Shown here piece by piece: positions 1 through 7,808 of a stretch of 10,127 nucleotides of DNA (within the stretch, counting starts at the first letter, position 1; each line of letters opens with the position of its first letter). Source of the DNA: Monoraphidium neglectum. Taxonomy: Eukaryota; Chlorophyta; Chlorophyceae; Sphaeropleales; Selenastraceae. The translations under genes and the position numbers were made by a program. The notes under the pieces were generated by a model. The model saw only the letters and a list, made by a program, of their open reading frames with translations. It was not told where the DNA came from and made no database searches. The stretch spans positions 1 to 10,127 of the forward strand of contig NW_014011440.1 of NCBI RefSeq assembly GCF_000611645.1, read 5' to 3'.

Positions 1-2221
1 GGGGGGGGCGGGGGGGCGCATTCGCCCATTGCAGAGGGGGCGCAGCGGGTGCGCCACCCACGTGCTCATTGAAGCCGTTGCCAAAGCCGAGGATGCAGCG
101 GCCGGCCAGGATCATCGCTGTGTTGACAGAAAACACCTGTTCACCATGCGTGGCCGGCAGGCCGGCACAGGAGCCCAGGAACGCACACCGGGGCACGCGG
201 ATGAGCGCCGAGGAGTACAACAGATAGGTCAAGGGACGGGGGCGGGGCGACCAAGAGCCCCCCACCGCGCGGCTGCCTGTGTTGCGCCGCGGCGGCTGGC
301 GGGCTGGTGCTGGACTGCGAGCGGGCGATCGTTAGGCTGGCGGGGGCTCCAGGCGGCGAGGGCACCAGCCGAGATTGCAAGGTGTGTGCGCTCGGCAGGG
401 TGAGGGGCACGCACCTGAATCATGGCCCCGAGTATGGTGAAGGCAGCGCACAGCTGCAGGGAGCTCTGGGGCCGAGCGGGAGCGCGTGGCGCAGCAGGCG
501 GGCGGTCACGCCGAGGAGAAGTTGAGCACAGCACAGTCTTGGTTGCATCCCAGAAGCTGCCTCGATGGGGTCGAGCGGGAGGGGAGAGCAGCATCAAGGA
601 GCTCAATCGTCTAGCACCCCTGTCGAGTTCTGCCAAACCTGCCGACCTCGCCCCCGCCCCCTGCCCGGTCTTTGCTTGGGGCGAGGCGCCTCACCAGCCG
701 CCCGAGGTGCCTGGACGTGACGCTGCTCGCCGCCGCCCCCAGCAGGTCAAACGGGAAGAATATGGCCGTGTACGTGCTGAGATCCGGGGTGGCGTCTTGG
801 AATAAGAACGGGCGGTCGGCATGGGAGATCGGCGGGGCGGCCTCGGACGGGTGCTCGACAGGGGACAAGGGCAGCGAAAGGGGAGGAGGGGGGGCACACC
901 GCGCCGGCCCGCCTACCGTCAAGCCTCTGCGGCCGGGACATTTTCAAGCAACCCTTACCTGCACCTGCTGCTGCGCCCGTGGCGGCCTGGAGGGTTCCAA
1001 CCAACTGCCGCCCCCCGCCTCTGGATTGTGAGCCCCCGCCGATGCGGCACGGCCCTGCTGGGCTGATGGGACCTCCGCCGCGGGCCCGCTGCTGCTGTCC
1101 GTCCACACAGCTGACATCTGGCGTCTTTCCTGCCGATCTGCGGCACGGCAGCCACCTGCGCAGCTGCCCACGCCCCCGTCGTCACCTCGACTCACATGCG
1201 CAGTAGGGCGACGCCGCCTCGCGTTTCGCCAGGTCTGCAGGCGGTTGCAAGGATGGGCGTCAAAGCCTCGGCTTTTGCTGCGCGGCAGGGCGGCGATCGC
1301 GGCGACAGCTGCAGGCTCGCGCTTGCTGGCCCGGAAAGCGCGGTGCATTGCTGTTCCCTGGTCTTGGCTGACGCCCGGGCTGACGTTATGACGCGCTCTC
1401 ATCTCTCACATCATCACAATGCACACAAGGCCACACACTCATGCACACACACAGACAAACACACAGACAAACACACATGCACACGCGTGTGCATGCGCAC
1501 CGACACGCAAACACGGCAAAGCAGTCTAGCGCCCCCACCTGGGTAGAATTTTGCCAGGAAGGGCTTGAATGCAAACACACCCCCTGCCCGGCGGCGGGCA
1601 CGTGCACGCAAACAGCGGCCACAACGTCAGCGGGCCGCAGCACCTGCATGTGACGGACTGCAGGCACAGCCCGCCCCTCGGCCGCGCGGTAGGGCGCCCG
1701 CCCGCCGCCACGTGAGTCAAAGCGTCAGGCTGCCATGCAACTGATTGCTGCCGAGAGCCCATCAGCCTACCCGTGATCCCCGAGTCGTATCCGCCAATTA
1801 TATGCTGAAGGGCGCCCAGAAAGCCTGCACGCGCGCGTTGCATGGCGGCCGCAAACGCGGGCACAGACGCAGTGGGGCGGAGTGGTCGCTGCGTCAGCGG
1901 ACAACTGGTTGATGCGACCGCGCGTCCAGTGAGCAGCATATGCAGGTTCGGCGGCCGGCATGGCTTGTGTGGTGCTACTCGGCGCCTCCCGATCGCAGTA
2001 CCGTCCTGCTATCGCTGCATACAAGTACCAAGCAGCAGCGATGCAGCATAGCGGCGTCATTGCGCGGCGTCATGCCGCTGAAGCGTCGCACCGCAGAACA
2101 GAACGTAGAGCGTGAGCTTGTGCTTGAAACCGAGCTTATCTGCGTCCAACCGCTCTTCTAAAACTAGCGGCGCGCCTTCATCACTCGCCCTTTGCTTCTT
2201 GCCGTGCCTACCGGCCCCCAT
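1..2221 (-). CDS. Sugar (hexose/H+) transporter of the MFS sugar-porter family, 5' part; gene runs off the left edge
   Basis: Proposed coding exons, in minus-strand order: 2221-2092, 1824-1771, 1583-1539, 1020-959 (weak), 853-695 (start uncertain, 841 also fits), 465-415 and 136-62; the intron after 62 leaves the window. They join in frame to about 192 residues. The first three joins recreate a textbook sugar-porter N terminus: KLTLYVLFC, then GFLGALQHIIGGYDSGIT, then GGVFAFKPFLAKFYP, matching the family pattern LTxYVxLxCxxAxxGGLLFGYDxGITGGV..FL..FFP. Exon 853-695 supplies TM2 (STYTAIFFPFDLLGAAASS, then SRHLGRL). The next two supply TM3/TM4 (LCAAFTILGAMIQ; AMILAGRCILGFGNGFNEH). Family knowledge: plasma-membrane proton-coupled monosaccharide uptake (HUP/STP type). 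The substrate cannot be read from this half. The ATG at 2221 has A at -3 and G at +4; the frame stays open upstream to an ATG at 2350, so a longer N terminus is possible. Oddity: the usual GR[RK] after TM2 reads GRL. Confidence 0.85.
1421..1515. repeat. Imperfect CA-rich microsatellite with 12-bp units
   Basis: A CA-dominated tract containing two copies of a 12-base unit (G at 1454 and 1466 mark the period), followed by a perfect 18-base palindrome at 1477-1494. It lies in the longest transporter intron (1021-1538 in this model), where the coding strand reads TG-rich. Confidence 0.85.
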
Positions 2222-2763
2222 CGTTGCGTCTTTCCCACGGCGTTGTAGGGGACAGCCGGGTGATGTACCACATGGATCTCGAGCGTATGTCGTCCAGGCA
2301 GCATGAAGCGGGCGCGGGCGACTGTCCAGGGTGACCGCGAGTGACAACACAGCAGCTGCTGCTCGCTCGCATGGCCGACTGTACAGGTCGCGGGCACAGG
2401 GTCACGCGGCAGGACGGTGCAACACAGCCCTCATGCAATTAAGGCGAGTGGCATGCCCCAAAGCCTGAGTGCGCACATTGCCCTTGGTCAGTGCAGCCCA
2501 CAAAACGGCCTTGCCCTCGAGATTGGGGGTTTGCTAGACGCTGCAGTTTGTTACGGGTTCGCCACCGCCGCTTATCCCCAGCCATGCATATGGACCCATT
2601 TGTGATTGCAACCTCCTCATGCGCCGGGCAAGCGGGAGGATACCGCATGCAGCATGTGCCTAATCGATAGCCCATGCAGCGCGCAACCCATTACACGAGC
2701 CTCCGCCACCTGAGGCCACAGGCAGCTGCGGTGCCACCTTGCCGGCGGGGTCGCGCGCGGCTG
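2222..2763. other. Intergenic region between NUP50 (3' end) and the transporter gene (5' end)
   Basis: Both flanking genes are on the minus strand. The right part should be the NUP50 3' UTR, with a TGTAA poly(A) signal about 70 bases after the stop. The left part should hold the transporter promoter and 5' UTR. I see no convincing TATA box, no RNA gene and no conserved protein segment. An open minus-strand frame continues from the transporter start up to 2350 but does not resemble the family. Confidence 0.6.
2691..2695 (-). terminator. TGTAA poly(A) signal of the NUP50 gene
   Basis: TTACA on the plus strand is TGTAA on the minus strand, 69-73 bases downstream of the NUP50 stop codon (2766-2764). 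TGTAA is the established poly(A) signal of chlorophycean algae. The position suits a short 3' UTR. Confidence 0.65.
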
Positions 2764-3913
2764 TCAGCTGGCGGGCCGCTGCTTTTCCACCACCGCGATG
2801 AACTCCTGCACCTTTTCAGGCGACGCCAGCGTGAACATCGCGTTCTGGATCTGAAAGCAAAAAACGCATGCGCCAAAGGGGGGGGGGGCGGCAGCGGCGA
2901 CGGAGTCTACAGTCCATACGGGCGTGGCGCTGAATGTTGGTGGGCCCCACGAAGGCCGGCCCCCGCTTCGCCGCGCCGAGCCGCCGACCAATCACATACG
3001 GGCGTCGAGCTGCAGCGGCATTGAGTGCCGGCGCCAGGCAGGACGCTGACTTGGTCCCAAGCAGCACCGCCATGCTGCTGGCGCGGCACCGAAGCAAGCA
3101 GCAACCGAGGGGACCCGCACCAAACCAGGGGCGTCCCACCCACGGCGCCCCGAACAAGGCGGGCGCCAGGGAAAACGCCAGGCGGCGCGCACCTTGTACT
3201 TGGCCTCAGTGGCCGCGTTGGGGTCGCCCTTGTCGCCAGCTGGCGGCAGCTCGTCGTCGCGCACCATGAGCGACCCCGACACGCGCTTCAGGTTTGCGCC
3301 CGTCGCGCCAGCGGGCTGCAGCAGGCGCGTGCTGGCGAGGACGGCCGAGTACACCAACTGCTTGCCCTGTCGCAGCCACAACCAGCCAGGGCGTTCCTTG
3401 GTCAGTTTGGTGACAATTCAGTCCGATTCAGCACCGGCTGGCCCTGAGCCTGGTTGAACGCAGGCCAGCATGTTGAAGGGGCGGCTGCAAGCCGCGCAAG
3501 CAGCTGGGACGGCCACCGCCGCCGCAGCCCGCTCTGCGAGGTCGCGCTGCAAGCGCAACATGGCCGCTCTTGCTGAAAAGACCGCAAAGGGGCCAGCAAA
3601 ACCAGTTCCCCCCTCCGTAACCACTACCCGCCGCCCCAGCCGGGCCTCCTACCGCGTCCGTCGTGAACATTATGTACGCCTTGTCGCCCCCCGCCTTGAA
3701 CCGCCGCACGCTCAGCTGCCCGATGCCCCGCGGCTCCCACGCGCCCGCGCCGCCGCCGGCGGGCTTCTCTAGGACCACCAGCTTGCTGTTGGCCTTGAAG
3801 AGCACCTCAAAGGTCTCCTCGTCCACCGCCAGCTCGGGTTTGTAGGCCTTGGGGCCACCCTCCTCGTCCTCAGCGCCGCCTGCATCGCCGCCGTCCGCTG
3901 GGGCTGTGTGTGG

Positions 3914-3951
<38 letters not shown>

Positions 3952-5345
3952 ATGTGTGCATGACATGGCCAGAAGTGAGCAGAAGGCGTTTGGAATTTGA
4001 TGTCAGGCGCTTTATCCCTGCCCGTTCTCATCTGTAGGTTGCGTAATTGTGCCGTTGCATGCGTGTGCATGTTGGTGTGCGTGCAGACCTCCACAAATTC
4101 TTCCAGGGGCTCAATACTGAACGGCACCACTGCCATTTCAAACCGTCTGCCTATCTAATCAGCATGTGCGCGTGCGATCAGCGCCGCCCACAGCACGGGC
4201 CCCTCAGCCGCACCTGCCGCCGCGCCGCCGTTCGCCGCAGGTGCCGGGAAACCAAACCCGCCCCCCGCCGCCGGCGCCGGCGACGGCGTGAACCCACCGC
4301 CGCCGCCGAAGCTGAACGTTGCCGGCGCCGGCGTGTGCCCGGCTGTGGACTGGGTGCCGCCGCCGAACGTGAAGGCGGGCGGCGTCGACGCGCCCGGCGT
4401 CGACCCTGGGGACGCCCCTGCTGCACCGAACCCGAAGAGGCCGCCACTGCCACTACCCCCGCCGCCGCCGCCCCCTGCCGCGGCGGCGCTGCTGCTGCTC
4501 GGGGTGCTGCCGAACGCGGCTCCCGCCGCGCCCGCCCCGAACGTGAACGCGCCGCTGCTTGCCGCCGCAGGGGCGGCCCCGAACGTGACGGCGGGTTTGG
4601 GTGCCCCTCCGGCGGCGGAGCCGAATGCAAAGCCGCCTCCTGCGCTGCCGCCGTTCCCGGGTGTGCTGCTGCTGGCTCCAGCAAAGCCGAAAGTGGGCGT
4701 GCTGCTGCCGGCCTTTTCGCCCGGGGCCTCTGCGACCATGCGGGTAGGGTTGGGAACGTGTGAGGGATTGCGCAGCCCGGACCGGACGCCAGCAGGTTAT
4801 TGCACCAGCCTGCGACTGCGCCGAACATGGTTGTAAGGCCGCATCGTGGGGCACGTGCTCCTTGCCTTGTGGCTGCAGGACGTCGTCAAATTCCTTGGTC
4901 AGCTCGTCTGCATAGCGCACATATGCCCGGGCGCCGTCGCTCCAAAGCTCGCTCCCATGCTCCGATGCCTGTTGCCGGACCCAGCTGAGGGCGTGCGGGA
5001 AAGGGGCAGCGGTTTCAAATGCGAGAGAGGCTGTACGCACGCACACTGGAAGCCAGTGACGGCGACGCGCTGCAAGCACAGGCGGAACGCGGCGGTCGGG
5101 CGCCTTACAGGCGCACTGGTCACCTTGCATACTGCTTGTTGAGGGACTGGAGGTGCGCAGCAAACTGTGCCGCCCTGTCCGGACCATCCTCTTCATCCGC
5201 CTGCAGTACAACCCGATCAAGACGCAATGCAGCACGTTTGTGTCCTGAACTTGCTATTTTGTCCGCGAAGAAGGGCTCTACACCGCCTTCAAGCGCCGCG
5301 ATCCTCCCTCGATCTGAGGCGCACCTCGCTGGCCTTCCGCTTCAT
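2764..5345 (-). CDS. NUP50: NUP50/Nup2-type FG nucleoporin with C-terminal Ran-binding domain
   Basis: Seven exons: 5345-5325, 5200-5124, 4984-4866, 4729-4214, 3897-3653, 3366-3193 and 2850-2764. They total 1239 nt, giving 412 residues plus TGA, and all phases agree. Residues 1-7 are MKRKASE, then an acidic stretch. Residues about 25-70 hold the SLNKQYASW...LWSDGARAYVRYADEL block, the counterpart of the conserved LN..W...F.DY.KY segment of animal NUP50. Exon 4 (residues about 73-244) is Gly/Ala/Ser-rich, with about ten FG dipeptides including FAFG, FTFG, FSFG and FGFG. Residues about 275-408 form a RanBP1-like domain: FEVLFKANSKLVVLEK, WEPRGIGQLSVRRF, AYIMFTTDAGKQLVYSAVL, and a last helix SPEKVQEFIAVVEKQ. 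Known role: a mobile nuclear-basket protein that binds Ran and importins and helps cargo release and importin recycling. Intron 3 appears to use a GC donor. Human NUP50 is somewhat longer (468 residues); the N terminus is shorter here. Confidence 0.9.
2878..2888. repeat. 11-base G homopolymer (C tract on the coding strand)
   Basis: A run of 11 G on the plus strand lies 28-38 bases upstream (coding sense) of the NUP50 intron 6 acceptor. On the coding strand it is poly(C), followed by a T-rich stretch and TTTCAG, so it may strengthen the pyrimidine tract. Confidence 0.8.
3915..3950. repeat. (TG)18 microsatellite, (CA)18 in the coding sense of NUP50
   Basis: Thirty-six bases of uninterrupted TG on the plus strand. 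It lies within NUP50 intron 4 (4213-3898) and ends about 16 bases from the acceptor, where a pyrimidine tract would normally sit. Confidence 0.97.
4730..4865 (-). other. Candidate GC-AG intron 3 of NUP50
   Basis: The conserved DELTKEFDDVLQPQ segment ends at CCACAA-G followed by GCAAGG, which matches the known GC-donor consensus AG|GCAAGT in all but the last base. The acceptor GTCGCAG|AG gives a phase-1 join, QPQ-E-APGEK. The nearest GT alternative (minus-strand GT at 4854-4853, exon ending CAC) is a poor donor. Paired with the acceptor ending at 4728, it would add only GKEH and drop the Glu. Confidence 0.65.
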
Positions 5346-5734
5346 CGCGTTTCTTTTTTACAAAGCTTATCAGCTGCTTGCGTTGGTTTACGAACACTCC
5401 AGATCAGGATCCTCACGGTCAGATACCGAAGCTTTTTACATTCACTGCAGCCAGCTAGACGTACTCGGGGTATGATTGCAGGTGCTGAGGGTTTGGCCGT
5501 CAGAGGCAGCGGCGCACCATTCCGTAGTCAAGCAGCGTGCACGCCTGGGAACGCGCCCGCGCACTTGCCGCCTGCCGGACAGTCAATCCAGGCCAATACC
5601 AGCACAACGGCTGGAACATCTGCGGCCACGCCGCAAGCTCGCGAGCAAAAAACAGGACGGCGCCAAATAACCAGTGCAGCAGGGCAGCCAGCCACACTCC
5701 ACACCCAACGCCGCACCAAAACCGCCCAGCATGC
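5346..5734. other. Spacer between the PPR gene (3' end) and NUP50 (5' end)
   Basis: Both genes are on the minus strand. The spacer contains two TGTAA motifs in coding sense (5440-5436 and 5362-5358). If the first ends the PPR transcript, only about 90 bases are left for the NUP50 core promoter and 5' UTR. Nothing else recognisable was seen. Confidence 0.6.
5436..5440 (-). terminator. TGTAA poly(A) signal, probably of the PPR gene
   Basis: TTACA on the plus strand reads TGTAA on the minus strand, about 295 bases past the PPR stop codon (5737-5735). A second TGTAA at 5362-5358 lies only 13 bases upstream of the NUP50 ATG and is a less likely choice. Confidence 0.5.
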
Positions 5735-7304
5735 TCAGGCCAGCCTCTTGCGCAGGTACGCGCGCAGCTGCCGCTTGCGCGAGCACACCGCGATCGTCAT
5801 CTCGTCGGGGTCGACGCCGTCGTCAGCCATGCGGTCGATAACGTCCAGGGCGCGGTCCGTGTCCTCTGTGCGCACGCACACCTCCAGCAGTGCGTTGAAC
5901 GAGACTGCAGCGGTGTGCAGGTGCGCCGGCGGAGGTTGTGCGTGCTTGGCCGAGGACTTCTCCGCAGAAATGCAGATCTTTGACTGACATGCGCAGCTTG
6001 TGTGACCACATGTCCGCCACGTGTTGTTGATTGCGTTGTCAACCGCAGGTATTGCCCACCCAGCACCGTCATGGCCGGCCGCGCCCATACGCACGGCTCG
6101 TCCCCCCTTGTCTGCCCCGATGTGGCACACGCGCTATCAAAGCTCGCCCAGCCTGCACCCCAGCACCCACCGGCCGAGGGCTCCAGGCTGAAGCGCGAGC
6201 GCATCCTCGTCAGCATGGCATCTATTTGGTCCCACTGCGGCGGGTTCTTGGCGCCATAGCCCCGCAGCAGCACCGCAAACGTCACCTCGTCGGGCGCCAG
6301 GAAGTCACCTGAAGTGACGTGGCGGAGGTGGGCGGGGTGGTGGCAGCGTTGAGGGCCTGTGCTTCCAAAACTGCACATGCGTTGACAGGGCAAGGTCGGT
6401 CTGTAAGACCTGATGACCCACACACAGCCCACGCACCGCAGACCGCCGCAATGCCCTCCTAGCAGACTTGCTGCTCCTCGCCAGGCCGCCCTCACCCTCA
6501 CCCTCACCGGGCAGGAGGCCCCCTCCCCCTGCACCAGCAGCAGGCAGCCCAGCCCCACTTCAACAGCCCCGAGCGTGCACCCCAGCCGCTCCCTCACCGA
6601 AAAGCTGCTCAAACACGCTCTCCGCCATCTCCATGTTGCCGCTCTGCGCGCATGCCGCGACCAGCGCGGTCCCCGCCTGCGTGTCGGGCTGCACGCCCAG
6701 CCTGGAAAGGCCGGCCAGCTCCTGAATTGCCTCCTTGAGCTTGCGCTGCGCGCCTAGCGCCTTGATGCGGCGCGTGGCCTCCGCCCTGACCTCGCGAATG
6801 CGCTCCTCTTCGGAGACCTGGGGGCAGGGGCGGCGGGCGCGGTGAGGGCGGCTCGCTTTCGCAGCGTCGTGCGGGGACAGCGACGGCCGCCTCGCATGGG
6901 TTGGGGGTACATGACAAGGCTGCAATGCTATGGCAGAAGACGCGAATTGGGCTTAGTGATACTAAAATTCCGTTCGTGTGCCGCGGCCACAGCGCACCGG
7001 CAGTGGGCTGAGGCCTTTGCATGCGGTGGGGCCCCATTCAAATTTGGGGCCCTGGAGTTCACGTCGTGCATGCTCTGTCGCCACCCGTACATCGACCGAT
7101 TGCAGGGGCGGTGTACACTTTGATACCCACCTGCGATGCCTCAGCCAAGACCGCCAATGGAGTGCGCACCCGGCGGCTGCCTCGACCTGCTGCTGATGTG
7201 GGGCGCATGTGCAGCAGAGGCGGCGGCACGCTGCGTGCCGCTGCTGCGAGGCTGCCGCAGGCGCATCGCTGTAGCAGCTGCTGCCGCATCACGTATGAGG
7301 ACAT
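5735..7304 (-). CDS. Small organelle-targeted P-type pentatricopeptide repeat (PPR) protein
   Basis: Four exons: 7304-7131, 6817-6598, 6308-6171 and 5904-5735. They total 702 nt, giving 233 residues plus stop; the introns are phase 0, 1 and 1. Residues 1-50 are rich in Arg, Ala and Ser with no acidic residue (LLQRCACGSLAAAARS, GRGSRRVRTPL), which fits a plastid or mitochondrial transit peptide. Four helix-turn-helix repeats follow at about 69-103, 104-138, 139-176 and 177-211. Repeats 1, 2 and 4 are exactly 35 residues. Repeat 4 is the clearest: VSFNALLEVCVRTEDTDRAL, then VIDRMADDGVDPD. The C terminus is basic (SRKRQLRAYLRKRLA). Family role: sequence-specific binding of organellar RNA, affecting stability, processing or translation. 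No E, DYW, SMR or RAP tail is visible. The exon 1 to exon 2 join (AEASQ-VSEEER) keeps a continuous helix-forming stretch. A second in-frame ATG at codon 6 is an alternative start. The target RNA is unknown. Confidence 0.9.
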
Positions 7305-7808
7305 GGATTCACTAGTTTACGATTGGTATGCTGAGTAGGACAGATAGGCCCCGCTGGCTGATTATTAGTGGCTGTGGAGGCTGTGGTTGGGCGGCGCAAG
7401 CCAATGGGCATGAGCGAACAGCTGTAAGTAATACGAATTCGTTGCTTTGGTGCTTCGGAGTGCCTGGGCGGCCCACACGCAAGTCTTGCCAGTGTGTGTC
7501 ACCCGGTGAGCGAACACACACAAAACGCGGCGGCCCGCTTTCAAAAAGCAAGCGCAGGTGTAGCTTTATTACATATAGCGTCACCTGGGAGCTATAGGGC
7601 CTCCCAGATCGCCGATCAGCGCATGCATTGTCGCGGCGGGTCCCTGCCGAGCAGCCCTGCCAGACAGACGTCAAGGGTTCAGCAGGGGGCTATTAATCCT
7701 CACATTAACGGCGCGATCGCCTCTGCAGCCCACGACCGCGTTTCGAGAGCAGCAGCCAGCCCGACCCCGACTGCAGCCCAGAGCTCCCACAAGCAAGCAA
7801 CAGCAGCC
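7305..7808. promoter_or_regulatory. Divergent promoter region between the PPR gene (-) and UMPS (+)
   Basis: 504 bases separate the two start codons, which point away from each other, so both promoters and 5' UTRs must fit here. Visible elements are a CCAAT motif near 7401, a perfect plant-like splice donor (GTAAGT, starting 7424) that could begin a 5' UTR intron, an AT-rich CATATA at 7572-7577 as a weak TATA candidate for UMPS, and a 7-base perfect inverted repeat at 7585-7607. No protein-coding or RNA gene is recognised. Confidence 0.55.
7585..7607. repeat. Short perfect inverted repeat upstream of UMPS
   Basis: CTGGGAG (7585-7591) and CTCCCAG (7601-7607) are exact reverse complements around a 9-base spacer. 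If transcribed, this gives a small hairpin in the UMPS 5' UTR about 200 bases before the ATG. No loop or context resembles a known riboswitch. Confidence 0.5.

Noticed and set aside
1421..1515. CRISPR array or telomere-like repeat
   Set aside because: The units are simple CA-type microsatellite with no spacers, and the genome is clearly eukaryotic.
1386..1667. Cys/Val-rich minus-strand open frames around 1400-1650
   Set aside because: They come from reading the TG-sense microsatellite in a transporter intron. Only 1583-1539 fits the protein family.
2222..2350. Upstream in-frame ATG at 2350 as the transporter start
   Set aside because: The extra 43 residues are Arg/Pro/Cys-rich and unlike family N termini. 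The ATG at 2221 has a better context and gives a normal length, but the upstream start is not excluded.
4047..4836. Long plus-strand open frames (up to 238 codons) with Arg-, Pro- and Ala-rich translations
   Set aside because: They are antisense to the FG-repeat exon of NUP50. The composition follows from the GC-rich Gly/Ala codons on the other strand, and no family motif is present.
5019..5987. 322-codon plus-strand open frame
   Set aside because: It runs antisense across NUP50 exon 2, the spacer and the last PPR exon, with low-complexity translation and no recognisable domain.
5797..6612. Single 271-codon minus-strand open frame read as one exon
   Set aside because: Only 6308-6171 is coding in this frame. 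It reads through introns 2 and 3, and in the last exon it is out of the PPR frame.
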